Shown: positions 8,409 to 17,725 of the stretch, in pieces
How the letters are laid out: every line of letters begins with the position of its first letter
Numbering within the stretch: position 1 is the stretch's first letter
Source of the DNA: Flagellimonas profundi
GTDB lineage: Bacteria > Bacteroidota > Bacteroidia > Flavobacteriales > Flavobacteriaceae
Reading direction: 5' to 3'
NCBI RefSeq assembly: GCF_017313275.1
Contig: NZ_JAFLNM010000001.1
Coordinates: 620,001 to 684,000, forward strand
Length of the DNA: 64,000 nt
Position numbers and translations under genes: made by a program
Notes under the pieces: model-generated
The model's input: only the letters and a program-made list of their open reading frames with translations
The model's database searches: none
What the model was told of the DNA's origin: nothing

Positions 8409-9683
8409 ATGCTGACGAGGAGAAACCTTTATGTCGTTGTTTTTGTGATTGCTGTAATTGGCCTTTTGGTGGTACAGTACCAATATCTAAGGGTTGGTTT
8501 GGGTTTGGCAAAGGCCCAATTTTCCGATAAGATTGATAAGGCCAGGGAAAACATCAACAGTGAATTATCGGAGGTGAATTCGTTGACCTATACTTTGGGA
8601 AACGCGATTAGAAAAGATACATCCGAAGTAAAAATTGGGTTGGACAGTCTTGAAAAGGCATCCCAATACTATTTAAACGATTACATTTCTTATCAGTTGA
8701 ATGTTTCAGGAATAGATGCACCTTTTTCCTATACGCTCTATTCACGCGATTCCATAACCTATTTGAGTTCGGTTCGCCCTCACCTCAAAGCACAGGACAA
8801 CTTAACCTATCCAATGAAAATCGAAGGGTACCTACCAGAATTGCTCCAAAAGGAAATTATCTTGGAAATCGGTTTTGAGGACTTGAACAAATATTTTTTA
8901 GGCCAATTAAGAGGATTGATCATTCCCGGGCTGTTGTTTCTATTACTGATCATTATTGTGGTAGTATGGGTGCTGAAATCATTTTACTTGCAACGGAGCA
9001 TGATTACCACTACCAATGATTTTATCAATAACCTTACCCACGAGCTCAAAACCCCTGTTTTTTCAATAGGGTTGGCAAGTAAGATTTTGGAAGAAGATGT
9101 TCCTGAAAACAAAAAGGCCGTTGTGGAACTCATACGTAAAGAGTCGGATAGGTTAAAAACACATATCGACAAGGTTTTGGAACTGGCAAGTATGGAGTCG
9201 GGCAAAAAGTTGCTGCAATTTCAAGAAATCGACTTTCGAACTGATTTAAAGAATATATGCGAGAGCTTCACTATTCTTTCTGAGCACAATGCCATTGATT
9301 TTGATTATGAATTGGAAGAAGGGCCTTATTACATCCGTGCCGAAAAGTTCCATTTGGAAAATGTAATTGGAAACCTTTTGGAAAATGCACGAAAATATTC
9401 AGATGATCCAAAGGTTAAATTAACAGCCAACAAGCATAAAGGATGGCTCGTTATAAAAATCATGGACAATGGTCCTGGGATTGCCAAGGATGACATCAAA
9501 AAAATATTCAGTAAGTATTACAGGGTAAAAAATGGTGATTTGCACAAGGTAAAAGGATATGGCCTAGGATTATATTATGTGCAAAAGATAATAAAAATGC
9601 ACCGTGGAAAAATTACAGTGGAAAGCGAACTGGGAAAAGGAACAACATTTATCTTATCCCTAAAATTGACCAAAAATGGATAA
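8409..9683 (+). CDS. two-component sensor histidine kinase
   Basis: 424 residues. One membrane segment lies at about 9-25, a sensor region of about 145 residues follows, and a second membrane segment lies at about 172-192. Then comes a HisKA domain with the phospho-accepting His211 in NNLTHELKTP, and a HATPase domain with N box (LENARKYSDDP), G1 (DNGPGIA), F region (KIFSKYYRV) and G2 (GYGLGLYYV). There is no HAMP domain. The stop overlaps the response regulator start by 8 bases. It resembles RprX-type kinases of Bacteroidota; the signal is unknown. Confidence 0.93.
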   Translation: MLTRRNLYVVVFVIAVIGLLVVQYQYLRVGLGLAKAQFSDKIDKARENINSELSEVNSLTYTLGNAIRKDTSEVKIGLDSLEKASQYYLNDYISYQLNVSGIDAPFSYTLYSRDSITYLSSVRPHLKAQDNLTYPMKIEGYLPELLQKEIILEIGFEDLNKYFLGQLRGLIIPGLLFLLLIIIVVVWVLKSFYLQRSMITTTNDFINNLTHELKTPVFSIGLASKILEEDVPENKKAVVELIRKESDRLKTHIDKVLELASMESGKKLLQFQEIDFRTDLKNICESFTILSEHNAIDFDYELEEGPYYIRAEKFHLENVIGNLLENARKYSDDPKVKLTANKHKGWLVIKIMDNGPGIAKDDIKKIFSKYYRVKNGDLHKVKGYGLGLYYVQKIIKMHRGKITVESELGKGTTFILSLKLTKNG

Positions 9684-10374
9684 AACATACAAATTGCTTT
9701 TGGTAGAAGATGATAATGCCCTGGGGTACTTGCTCTCGGAATATTTAGGAATGAAAGGATTTTCCATTACGTGGGCCAAAGACGCTTCAGAAGCCCTGGT
9801 AAAAACCAAAACAAACGTATTCGACCTGGCTATTTTGGATGTGATGCTTCCTGATATGGACGGGTTTGAGCTTTCCCAAAAAATCAAGAGCTTGAATCCA
9901 GAGCTACCCTTTATATTTTTAACGGCCCGATCGCTTAAAATTGATGTTTTAAAAGGGTTTTCCCTTGGTGCGGTGGATTATCTGAAAAAACCAATTGATG
10001 AGGAAGAACTTGTGGTGCGCATCAATGCACTCTTGTCCAGACTGGTTGCGGACCAGGAACAAGAAGCCCATGTCTCCCAATACGAAATAGGGGAGTATGT
10101 GCTGCATATGGATAATTTTGAACTTAACTTTAAAGGGCAACCCATAAAACTGACGGGTAAGGAGTTTGATCTTTTGGCCTTATTGGCCAAAAACAAAAAC
10201 CAATTGTGTACCCATAAGGAAATACTGACCACTGTTTGGGATAAGAATGATTATTTCAACAAGAAAAGTCTCAATGTATTTATCTCACATTTACGGAAAC
10301 ACCTGGGGCAGGACCCCAAACTTAGCATTGTTAATGTAAGTCGTCGTGGTTTTATGCTTCGGGAAGAAGATTAA
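9676..10374 (+). CDS. OmpR-family response regulator
   Basis: 232 residues. The receiver domain has the acidic pair EDD (11-13), the phosphorylated Asp55 in LAILDVMLPD, the conserved Thr in FLTAR and Lys in YLKKP. A C-terminal winged helix (about 135-230) has the usual LTGKEFDLLALLA and the recognition region KKSLNVFISHLRKHL. It is the cognate partner of the kinase that overlaps its start. RprY is the closest named type I know in Bacteroidota; I do not assign the symbol. Targets are unknown, though the TTAA repeats before the operon are candidates. Confidence 0.93.
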   Translation: MDKTYKLLLVEDDNALGYLLSEYLGMKGFSITWAKDASEALVKTKTNVFDLAILDVMLPDMDGFELSQKIKSLNPELPFIFLTARSLKIDVLKGFSLGAVDYLKKPIDEEELVVRINALLSRLVADQEQEAHVSQYEIGEYVLHMDNFELNFKGQPIKLTGKEFDLLALLAKNKNQLCTHKEILTTVWDKNDYFNKKSLNVFISHLRKHLGQDPKLSIVNVSRRGFMLREED

Positions 10375-10439
10375 AGAATGGGTGTTGTGGCTTGGTTTTT
10401 GCAGTATTCTTTTAAAATCAGGATACTCCATTAGTCTAT

Positions 10440-10682
10440 ATGTTCAAGTTTTTTAAAAATAGTTCTCACCGACCTTCGTTGCACGAATTAGATCATTTAT
10501 ATGGTCATACCATATGCAAATGCCCATTGCAAGAACAAATTTCATATTGTCAAAGACTTATTGAAAGAACAGAGTACCAATTGCAGCAATCCTGTCCTAA
10601 AAAAGATTCCAATCGTTTCAAGTGCTTAATAGATGCGGCACATCAAGAGCTTCAAATATTGAATGCCAAAAGAGTGTCTTAG
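10440..10682 (+). CDS. small hypothetical protein
   Basis: 80 residues, not recognised. It is hydrophilic, with helical stretches (CPLQEQISYCQRLIERTEYQLQQ, shown here only as a region near residues 28-50) and four cysteines in all, and has no signal peptide or membrane segment. It lies 66 bases downstream of the response regulator on the same strand and may share its transcript. No overlapping alternative gene of better quality is seen. I regard it as probably real but without a function. Confidence 0.5.
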   Translation: MFKFFKNSSHRPSLHELDHLYGHTICKCPLQEQISYCQRLIERTEYQLQQSCPKKDSNRFKCLIDAAHQELQILNAKRVS

Positions 10683-10774
10683 AAGTCGATTTAACTTTAA
10701 AGGTTGGAAAAAATGATTTCTACCTGAGAAAACATTCGAAAAAATAGTAAGTTTAGGATTGAAAACTCTTATAA

Positions 10775-11539
10775 ATGAAAAAGTCAATCCTCTTACTCGC
10801 TTTGTTGTCAATTTGTATCAATGCATCTGCTACGGAAACCAAACTTATGGTCCGGGCAAAGGCTAAAGATGCCAAGTTTGTAGGTAGTTCCATTGGAGGG
10901 GCACATATTATTATAAGAAACACTTTGAACGGACTTATTCTGGCAGAAGGCGAAACAACAGGTAGTACGGGAAATACCGACATCATAATGAGAAGCCCTC
11001 ACGAGCGTTATACCCAACTATCGGATGATAAAACAGCTGGTTTTCTTGCGGTTGTGGATATTGATGAGCCCACTTTTGTACAAATTGAAGTAGTATCTCC
11101 CATCAACAAAAAAAACGCACAAATACATGCAAGTACTCAACTATGGCTTATCCCCGGAAAGGACATCCTGGGCGATGGTATAGTGGTTGAAATACCCGGC
11201 TTTGTAATAGACATTCTAAAACCCAATACGCATCAATATATTCCACTGGAAACTGTACCTGATTCGGGCTTGGTTATCGAAGCCAATATTGTGATGATGT
11301 GTGGTTGTCCCATTCAAAAAGATGGCCTTTGGGACTCCAACCTTATGGAAGTAAAAGCTATTGTAAAAAAGGATGGCGCAGCATTTAAGGAAGTGACTCT
11401 GGACAATCCTGAACAAAATACTTTTAAAGGTAATTTGGAAATTGAAGAAGTCGGCTATTATCAGATTACGGTATATGCCTATAATTCCAAAACAGGAAAC
11501 ACCGGTGTCGAGAAAATCAATTATGTGATCAGGGAGTAA
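10775..11539 (+). CDS. secreted protein of unknown function
   Basis: 254 residues. A clean signal peptide (MKKSILLLALLSICINASA, cut after about residue 19) leads into a protein rich in beta strands. Near the middle a short cysteine motif, MMCGCPI, stands out. The segment YQITVYAYNSKTGNTG near the end looks like an immunoglobulin-like or fibronectin-like strand pattern. I do not recognise the family. It is followed 93 bases later by an M1 peptidase on the same strand, with no clear terminator between. Localisation is probably periplasmic. Confidence 0.75.
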   Translation: MKKSILLLALLSICINASATETKLMVRAKAKDAKFVGSSIGGAHIIIRNTLNGLILAEGETTGSTGNTDIIMRSPHERYTQLSDDKTAGFLAVVDIDEPTFVQIEVVSPINKKNAQIHASTQLWLIPGKDILGDGIVVEIPGFVIDILKPNTHQYIPLETVPDSGLVIEANIVMMCGCPIQKDGLWDSNLMEVKAIVKKDGAAFKEVTLDNPEQNTFKGNLEIEEVGYYQITVYAYNSKTGNTGVEKINYVIRE

Positions 11540-11631
11540 GTTCTTTGTCAGCATAAACATTCAATCTTTTTTTGATTGATTTGATGGGTGAAAATTGGTA
11601 CCTTTTGCATTCCAAACCCAACTAACTTGTT

Positions 11632-14187
11632 ATGAAAAAGAACATTCCGTTCTACCTGTTGTTACTGATCTTAGCCGCAGCTTGTACTTCTGGCCCCAAG
11701 GCAGATTTATTGGAAGAGGGGATACCGGCACGAATGGCGGAATTTAGGAAAGGACAGGTTTCCGATGTAGTCTATTCATTGTCTTTTGATATTCCTGCAA
11801 AAAAAGAAATGCCCATTCCGACTCAATTACAGCTTGATTTGGAAATTAAAGACCTTTCCCAACCATTATACCTTGATTTTAATGCTGATGCATCCTTACT
11901 TAAAACTATTCGGGTAAATGGTGAAGGACAGCCTATCAATCATCAAAAGGAACACATCATTATTTCAGATAACCTTCAAAAGGGCCTCAATACCATCGAA
12001 ATAACTTTTGATGCTGGGGAACTATCCTTAAACCGCAATGAAGATTATTTATACACACTTTTGGTTCCGGACAGGGCCAGCACCCTTTTTCCTTGTTTTG
12101 ATCAACCCAACATCAAAGCACGTTATAATTTGGATGTAACCGTTCCCGAAAATTGGAAGGTGTTGGGCGGAGCCCCTTTAAAAGAAAGCATAAAAAAGGA
12201 GGGGAAGGTTCAACATATATTTGATCAAAGTGATTTGATGAGCACCTATTTGTTCTCGATGGTTGCCGGTACGTTTGAATCTGTCACGGAAAATCCTGGA
12301 ATATTTGATATGACCTTGCTGTATCGTGAAACGGATTCGGCCAAAATAGATTATAGCATTCCCAATATTTTTGATTTGCACCAGCGCTCCGTTGATTTTT
12401 TGAAGGATTATACCCAATATGATTTTCCTTTTCAAAAGCTGGACTATGCGGCCATTCCAGGTTTTCAATATGGTGGAATGGAGCATGTAGGGGCCATACA
12501 ATACCGTCAATCCTCTATTTTTTTGGATGAAAGTGCTACCGAACGCCGTCGTATGGGCAGCGCTAAACTTATAGCCCATGAAACTTCCCATATGTGGTTT
12601 GGCGATATGGTGACCATGGACTGGTTCAACGATGTATGGATGAAGGAGGTATTCGCAAATTTTATGGCCGATAAAATCATAAATCCCACCTTTCCGGATA
12701 TCAACCATAGATTACAGTTTATGATTTCCCATTATGGAGGGGCTTACGGTGAGGATAGGACCAGGGGCACCAACCCTATTCGGCAAAACCTGGATAATTT
12801 GAAGAATGCAGGAAGCCTGTATGGTGGCATTATTTATAATAAAGCACCTATTATGATGCGCCAATTGGAAGCAGCCATAGGGGATAAGGCATTTCGGGAC
12901 GGGATAAGGGAATATATTGCCACGTACGCCTATGGAAATGCCACCTGGACGGATTTGGTCAATATTTTGGATAAGCGCACACCCAAGGATTTAAAAACAT
13001 GGAGCGATGTATGGGTGAACCAATCTGGAAGACCCATTTTAGAGCAAAACATTGATTATTCCGATGGAAAAATCAAAAACTTTACTATTTCCCAGTATGC
13101 TGAAGATGGAAGCGATAAACTATGGCCCCAATCTTTTGAGATAACCTTGGTATATCCGGATAGCACCCGAACTATTCCGGTAACCATTTTAGAAAAAAAT
13201 ACAAATCTTGATTTAGCTTTGGGATTACCCAAACCAGAAGCTATTATCTACAACTCCAATGCTTTTGGGTATGGTGTCTTTCCATTAAATGAATCGGACC
13301 TACAAATTATCCCAGCATTAAAAAACGAAGTAGCCAGAGGTTATGCCTATCTCAACACCTACGAGAATGTATTGACGGGCAATATTTCCCCGTCTAAAGC
13401 TCTTGACCTTTATATGGAAGGCGTTCTTCATGAGAAGAATGAATTGGTTCATGGATTGATCTGCGGGCGTGCCAGTAATATATTTTGGAGTTTCTTAAAT
13501 GAGAGCCAGCGTGAGGAAAAACATGCTTTAATAGAGAATATGATTTGGAAAGAACTTCTGGATGATGCGTACAAGCCCAATATCAAAAAAAATATATTCG
13601 GACTTTGGAAAGGATTGGCATACTCCAATTCCGCAAAAGAAAAGCTTTATCGTATTTGGAACAAAAGTCTCGAAATCCCAAACCTAAAGCTGAATCAGGA
13701 TGATTATACGAACATGGCCATGTCCTTGGCATTGTATGAACACGAGCAATCTGAAACCATATTGGAAAGAGCCAAGGAGCAATTAAAAAACCCCGATAAG
13801 GTGAAGCGTTTTGAGTTTTTAATGCCAGCCTTGTCTTCAGATGTTATAACTAGAGATGTCTTCTTCGAATCTTTCAAGGAAGCCAAAAACCGCGAAAAAG
13901 AATCTTGGGTGGTCACTGCATGTGGGTTTATGCATCATCCTTTGCGTCAAAAATCAGCAATTAGGCATGTGCCATTGGCATTGGATTTACTGGAAGAAAT
14001 ACAAAAAACAGGTGATATTTTCTTTCCAAAGCGATGGCTTTCTTCAACTGTGGGGCAATATCAGTCCAAAGAAGCTTTGGAACTTGTTGAAAAATACTTA
14101 AAGGAGCACCCCAATGTTAATTCTTCCTTAAAGGGAAAACTACTCCAATCAACAGATGATTTGTATCGCTTTGTAAATCAGGGATAA
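11632..14187 (+). CDS. M1-family zinc aminopeptidase, lipoprotein
   Basis: 851 residues. The N-terminal lipobox (LLILAAACTSG, Cys about 18) anchors it outside the cytoplasm. The M1 signatures are present: substrate-binding YGGMEHVGAIQY near 280 (GGMEH rather than the commoner GAMEN), zinc motif HETSHMWFGD near 316, and the third zinc ligand Glu in WMKEVFANF 19 residues after the second His. The C-terminal half is the ERAP-like helical region. The family removes N-terminal residues from peptides; here it would feed on peptides in the periplasm or at the surface. The full length matches the family, so it is intact. Confidence 0.93.
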   Translation: MKKNIPFYLLLLILAAACTSGPKADLLEEGIPARMAEFRKGQVSDVVYSLSFDIPAKKEMPIPTQLQLDLEIKDLSQPLYLDFNADASLLKTIRVNGEGQPINHQKEHIIISDNLQKGLNTIEITFDAGELSLNRNEDYLYTLLVPDRASTLFPCFDQPNIKARYNLDVTVPENWKVLGGAPLKESIKKEGKVQHIFDQSDLMSTYLFSMVAGTFESVTENPGIFDMTLLYRETDSAKIDYSIPNIFDLHQRSVDFLKDYTQYDFPFQKLDYAAIPGFQYGGMEHVGAIQYRQSSIFLDESATERRRMGSAKLIAHETSHMWFGDMVTMDWFNDVWMKEVFANFMADKIINPTFPDINHRLQFMISHYGGAYGEDRTRGTNPIRQNLDNLKNAGSLYGGIIYNKAPIMMRQLEAAIGDKAFRDGIREYIATYAYGNATWTDLVNILDKRTPKDLKTWSDVWVNQSGRPILEQNIDYSDGKIKNFTISQYAEDGSDKLWPQSFEITLVYPDSTRTIPVTILEKNTNLDLALGLPKPEAIIYNSNAFGYGVFPLNESDLQIIPALKNEVARGYAYLNTYENVLTGNISPSKALDLYMEGVLHEKNELVHGLICGRASNIFWSFLNESQREEKHALIENMIWKELLDDAYKPNIKKNIFGLWKGLAYSNSAKEKLYRIWNKSLEIPNLKLNQDDYTNMAMSLALYEHEQSETILERAKEQLKNPDKVKRFEFLMPALSSDVITRDVFFESFKEAKNREKESWVVTACGFMHHPLRQKSAIRHVPLALDLLEEIQKTGDIFFPKRWLSSTVGQYQSKEALELVEKYLKEHPNVNSSLKGKLLQSTDDLYRFVNQG

Positions 14188-14209
14188 AGCATTTTTCCGT
14201 TTCTCTTAT

Positions 14210-14223
14210 GTAACTTTAGTTAC
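14210..14223. promoter_or_regulatory. perfect GTAACT-TT-AGTTAC palindrome
   Basis: A 14-bp perfect inverted repeat lies 115 bases before the DUF6799-like gene at 14338 and about 20 bases after the M1 peptidase stop. It also fits the GTAAC-N4-GTTAC form bound by some CRP/FNR-family regulators. The sequence is short and no second copy was seen nearby, so operator function is a guess. Confidence 0.3.
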
Positions 14224-14337
14224 CGTAAAATCAGTATAAATAACTGTTTATCAGTTGTTTGATGACGAATGTCATTGGAATATAGAAACAGTGATTATAC
14301 CTTGGTTCCGTTTTTAATTTTAATAAATACGAGTACC

Positions 14338-15018
14338 ATGAAAAAGATTTTAATGTTGGTGTTTGTTGTTCTTGGAACAGTGACACTAATGGCACAGGAC
14401 AGGGATAGGGACAGAGTCCAAGATCCCGATCAAGATCGAGACCGTTTAATGTTGGTTGATGGCGATGTTCTTCAAATTCGCGATCGAGACCAGATTCGTT
14501 TGCAGGACCCCATTACGCTAAACGATGGAACGGTTGTTAATCCTAACGGAACATATTTTACCCGAGATCGCGACAGACTTCGATTAAAAGATGGTGAATG
14601 TTTGGATAATGATGGAGTTAAGTACCGTAATGAGTACCAGTATCGTTACAAAGTGATGCAATCTGACAAAGGACTGACTGATGCTCAGATTCAGCAGCGT
14701 AACCAAAACAGATACCAATTAATGCTTATTGACGGAGATGTCTATCAAATTAGAACACAGTCACAAAATAGATTACAACAGCGACTTGAACTTGCCAATG
14801 GAATGTCCGTCAACCCAGATGGTACATACATGAACCAAGATCGTCAGCAGTTGAGGCTTCAGGATGGAGAATGCTTGAATTTGGCCGGTGAAAAATTCAC
14901 CAATATGTACAAGCATCGTAAAATGATCATGCAAAAGAACATGAAGTCCATGAAAAACATGAAGTCCAAAAAATCCATGAACAAGGCTGCCCTCAAGAAA
15001 AAGGGAAATGTTATGTAA
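14338..15018 (+). CDS. secreted DUF6799-like tandem-repeat protein
   Basis: 226 residues from the ATG at 14338; the frame also runs up to 14269, but the signal peptide (MKKILMLVFVVLGTVTLMAQ) marks the true start. The mature protein opens with an Asp/Arg-rich stretch (DRDRDRVQDPDQDRDR). It then has two copies of a roughly 60-residue unit: LMLVDGDVLQIRDRDQIRLQ...LNDGTVVNPNGTY...LRLKDGECLD, and LMLIDGDVYQIRTQ...LANGMSVNPDGTY...LRLQDGECLN. I recall this unit as DUF6799. The C-terminus is a Met/Lys-rich tail of about 35 residues (KNMKSMKNMKSKKSMN). Function is unknown; the tail might bind metal or polyanions. Confidence 0.85.
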   Translation: MKKILMLVFVVLGTVTLMAQDRDRDRVQDPDQDRDRLMLVDGDVLQIRDRDQIRLQDPITLNDGTVVNPNGTYFTRDRDRLRLKDGECLDNDGVKYRNEYQYRYKVMQSDKGLTDAQIQQRNQNRYQLMLIDGDVYQIRTQSQNRLQQRLELANGMSVNPDGTYMNQDRQQLRLQDGECLNLAGEKFTNMYKHRKMIMQKNMKSMKNMKSKKSMNKAALKKKGNVM

Positions 15019-15029
15019 TGGTTTAGGAT

Positions 15030-15065
15030 AAAGGGCTTGACTACTATAAGCAGTCAGGCCCTTAC
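15030..15065 (+). terminator. terminator after the DUF6799-like gene
   Basis: An inverted repeat AAGGGCTTGACT ... AGTCAGGCCCTT forms an 11-12 bp stem with one mismatch and a loop of about 9 bases. It starts 12 bases after the stop codon. A modest T-rich stretch (ACCCTTTTAATT) follows. Confidence 0.6.
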
Positions 15066-15089
15066 CCTTTTAATTATAATTGAATTATC

Positions 15090-16001
15090 ATGAAACGGTA
15101 TGCACTCATAAGCGTTATTTTGTGTATAAGCGCTATAAATGTTGTATTTGCTCAAAAGACCGATAAGGAAAAGACCGATAGCGAAGATTCCTATATTTTA
15201 ATGGATGTAAGTTATATGAACGATGCGGTTTTTATGGGTAGACGAGATTCCATAACTGCTCCGTACCTATTGCCTTCCATTGGATATTATGATAAATCTG
15301 GATTGTTTGCTGATGCCACGGTATCTTATCTTACAAGTTCGGTTGAGCAACGTGTAGATCTTTTTTATTTGACCGGAGGGTATTTGTTCGATTCCAATAA
15401 TTGGAGCGGTGGTGTTTCTGGAACGGCTTATTTTTATAATGAAGAGAGTTACAATGTACAATCGGAGGTGGTCGCGGATATTACAGGATTGATCAGTTAT
15501 GATTTTAAGTTGCTGGAACTATCGGTTTATGCCAGTTCCTATTTTAATAAGAACAGTTCACCTGATATATTTTTAGGGTTTATGGCGGATCATACCTTTA
15601 GGGCATTTGATGACCAAATGTTGTTTGCCCCGAGATTTTCGGTGTATGCGGGGTCCCAATACTTTTATGAAGAATACTATACCACCAGCCGGTTGGGTAA
15701 CAGGAAAAGTAGTAGCAGTGGACAGGGTAGTGGCCCGGGAGGATCAATGGATTCAGGAACCGAGGTTACCACGGTCCAAATTGCCGAGGCATCCGAGTTT
15801 AATGTACTGAATATGGAATTGAGTTTTCCTTTCCAATATCATTTGGACCAATTTATTTTGTCTTTTACACCTACTTGGGCGTTTCCCCAGACCCCGGCAA
15901 CCCTAACTACCGACACGGGTACATTTGAAGAGGATTTGGAAAATGTATTTTACTGGTCGGTAGGTTTGAGCTACTGGTTCAAAACCAATGAGAAGAATTA
16001 A
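15090..16001 (+). CDS. putative outer-membrane beta-barrel-like protein
   Basis: 303 residues with a signal peptide ending near VVFAQ (residue 22). The mature protein alternates aromatic and polar residues in short strands (DVSYMNDAVFMGRR, PSIGYYDKSGLFADATVSYL, FYWSVGLSYWFKTN), and ends in a phenylalanine-containing strand. This is the look of a small outer-membrane barrel. A glycine/serine-rich loop (SSSGQGSGPGGSMDSG near 210-225) interrupts it. I do not recognise a named family. It ends 5 bases before the convergent acetolactate decarboxylase gene. Confidence 0.7.
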   Translation: MKRYALISVILCISAINVVFAQKTDKEKTDSEDSYILMDVSYMNDAVFMGRRDSITAPYLLPSIGYYDKSGLFADATVSYLTSSVEQRVDLFYLTGGYLFDSNNWSGGVSGTAYFYNEESYNVQSEVVADITGLISYDFKLLELSVYASSYFNKNSSPDIFLGFMADHTFRAFDDQMLFAPRFSVYAGSQYFYEEYYTTSRLGNRKSSSSGQGSGPGGSMDSGTEVTTVQIAEASEFNVLNMELSFPFQYHLDQFILSFTPTWAFPQTPATLTTDTGTFEEDLENVFYWSVGLSYWFKTNEKN

Positions 16002-16006
16002 GGGTT

Positions 16007-16717
16007 CTATTGGTTTTTGGGTAAATACAAGGTGATGGTTTTGCCCTTTGTGCTAATTTTATCCAAATGGCCCATGAACGTTTTGTCTTTCATTAAAAAA
16101 TGAACGTGTACAAAACCATCCATATGTGTAAAAACTCCTTGATGATGTTCCGAATAAAATCCAATGAATTCTCCATGGGCATTCTCAAATGAAAATTTTT
16201 GCGATTTTATACCCTCCCTGTAGCCTTCAACTTCGGGTAAACGAGGGGTTACAATATGTGCTGTAACAGCATCAAATTCACCTTTTATTTTAAATGCGAA
16301 AGGTTGGTCCAGGTTATATCCATTTTCCTTGGCTATGGTAGCTACTTTTTCCTGAATGTCATGAACATTGTTCAAATCCCCCTCAATTTCAAAAATATCC
16401 CATTTGGATATATTGGAATACACAAAAAATGGGGAGCGGATGTCCCAATCTTTTCCTACTTCAAATGCTCCATCAATAAAGGCTGAGGCAACGTATGGTT
16501 TGCCGTTTACGACTGTGATTTCACCTTTCATTTTATCATAGGGGCCCATGCCATAGAGATGGGGTTTGTTGGAGATGGTGTCCAACCAAATGTTAAGGTC
16601 ATAGGTAGTTCCCATATTTTTCATGGCTCCAATGGAATGCGTTTTTGGTAGTTGGGCACTCAATTGGATCATATATAAAAAGGCTGTAATCGTTAGAAAA
16701 AGATTCTTGTTTTTCAT
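16007..16717 (-). CDS. secreted acetolactate decarboxylase-family protein
   Basis: 236 residues. A signal peptide (ending near SAQ, residue 22) is followed by the acetolactate decarboxylase fold: HLYGMGPYDKMKGEITVVNGKPYVAS and, near the end, FVHVHFL and GHLDKI. His204, His206 and His217 keep the HxH-10-H spacing of the zinc ligands of the Brevibacillus enzyme. The known reaction is acetolactate to acetoin plus CO2. Most family members are cytoplasmic, so export is notable. It is last in a leftward group with a permease (13-base gap) and a thioredoxin-like protein; why these go together is unclear. Confidence 0.85.
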   Translation of the reverse strand: MKNKNLFLTITAFLYMIQLSAQLPKTHSIGAMKNMGTTYDLNIWLDTISNKPHLYGMGPYDKMKGEITVVNGKPYVASAFIDGAFEVGKDWDIRSPFFVYSNISKWDIFEIEGDLNNVHDIQEKVATIAKENGYNLDQPFAFKIKGEFDAVTAHIVTPRLPEVEGYREGIKSQKFSFENAHGEFIGFYSEHHQGVFTHMDGFVHVHFLMKDKTFMGHLDKISTKGKTITLYLPKNQ

Positions 16718-16730
16718 TTAATTTTCTTGG

Positions 16731-17708
16731 TTATAGAATTATGTTGAAAAGATAGCCTGAAACTATGATACAAAGCATTACTACTCCAAAGAATACCCCG
16801 ATTAATTTAATCGTCATTACCTTTTTAAGGAGCATGGCCTCTGGAAGTGATAGCCCCACAACACCCATCATAAATGCAATTGCCGTACCTAAGGGAATCC
16901 CCTTATCTACTAAAACCTGAACAATGGGCAATATCCCCGATGCATTGGAATACATGGGTACAGCTAATATGGTGGCCACGGGAACTGCAAAAAGGTTGTC
17001 CTTGGACATATATTTTTCAAAAAAACCCTCAGGAACATAACCGTGCATTAGCCCCCCGATGGCTATCCCGATTATAACGTAGGGGAGGACTCCTTTCAAT
17101 ATTTTTAAGGCTTCGGCCCAAATAATGGGCAATCGTTTTTGAAATGGTTGTTTTTCTTCTTCAAATCGTTCTTGGTCTCTTTGTGCATTGGCAAGCACTT
17201 CCTTTACCCATGGTGTAAGAAACCTTTCCAGCTTCAACTTTTGAAGTATTACACCTGATACCGTCCCCAAGAACACACCGCTCAAAACATATAAAATGGT
17301 TGTTTGTACGCCAAAAAGTCCTACAAAAAGTCCAATGGCCACTTCATTCACCAAAGGTGATGTGACTAAAAAAGCAAAAGTGACCCCCAAGGGAATTCCT
17401 CCTCTCACAAAACCAATGAACAAGGGTACGGAAGAACAGGAACAAAAAGGAGTGACCACGCCAAAAAGGCTGGCCATTAGATACTCGGCACCATATAGTT
17501 TATTTCTGGAAAGATAATTTTTTACTCGGTCTATCGGAAAATAGCTATTGATGATTCCCATTAAAAATACTACTGTAAACAGCAGCAATACTATTTTGAT
17601 ACTGTCATAGATAAAGAAGTCTATTGCTTTGGCCAAGTGATTTTTGGGGCTCATCCCAAAAACATCATATACCAACCATTGGGCCATATGTTCTAGCCAA
17701 TCAAACAT
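16731..17708 (-). CDS. YraQ/ArsP-type permease (DUF318)
   Basis: 325 residues with about eight to nine hydrophobic segments. It carries the family's cysteine motif TPFCSCSSVPL near residue 83-93 in the first repeat. A cytoplasmic charged stretch (RDQERFEEEKQPFQKR) lies in the middle. Characterised relatives include ArsP, which exports trivalent organoarsenicals. The small CPKC thioredoxin-like protein encoded 17 bases upstream is a frequent companion of these permeases. The transported species is not known here, so I leave the symbol blank. Confidence 0.88.
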   Translation of the reverse strand: MFDWLEHMAQWLVYDVFGMSPKNHLAKAIDFFIYDSIKIVLLLFTVVFLMGIINSYFPIDRVKNYLSRNKLYGAEYLMASLFGVVTPFCSCSSVPLFIGFVRGGIPLGVTFAFLVTSPLVNEVAIGLFVGLFGVQTTILYVLSGVFLGTVSGVILQKLKLERFLTPWVKEVLANAQRDQERFEEEKQPFQKRLPIIWAEALKILKGVLPYVIIGIAIGGLMHGYVPEGFFEKYMSKDNLFAVPVATILAVPMYSNASGILPIVQVLVDKGIPLGTAIAFMMGVVGLSLPEAMLLKKVMTIKLIGVFFGVVMLCIIVSGYLFNIIL

Positions 17709-17725
17709 TTAAGTTTTTTTCGAAT

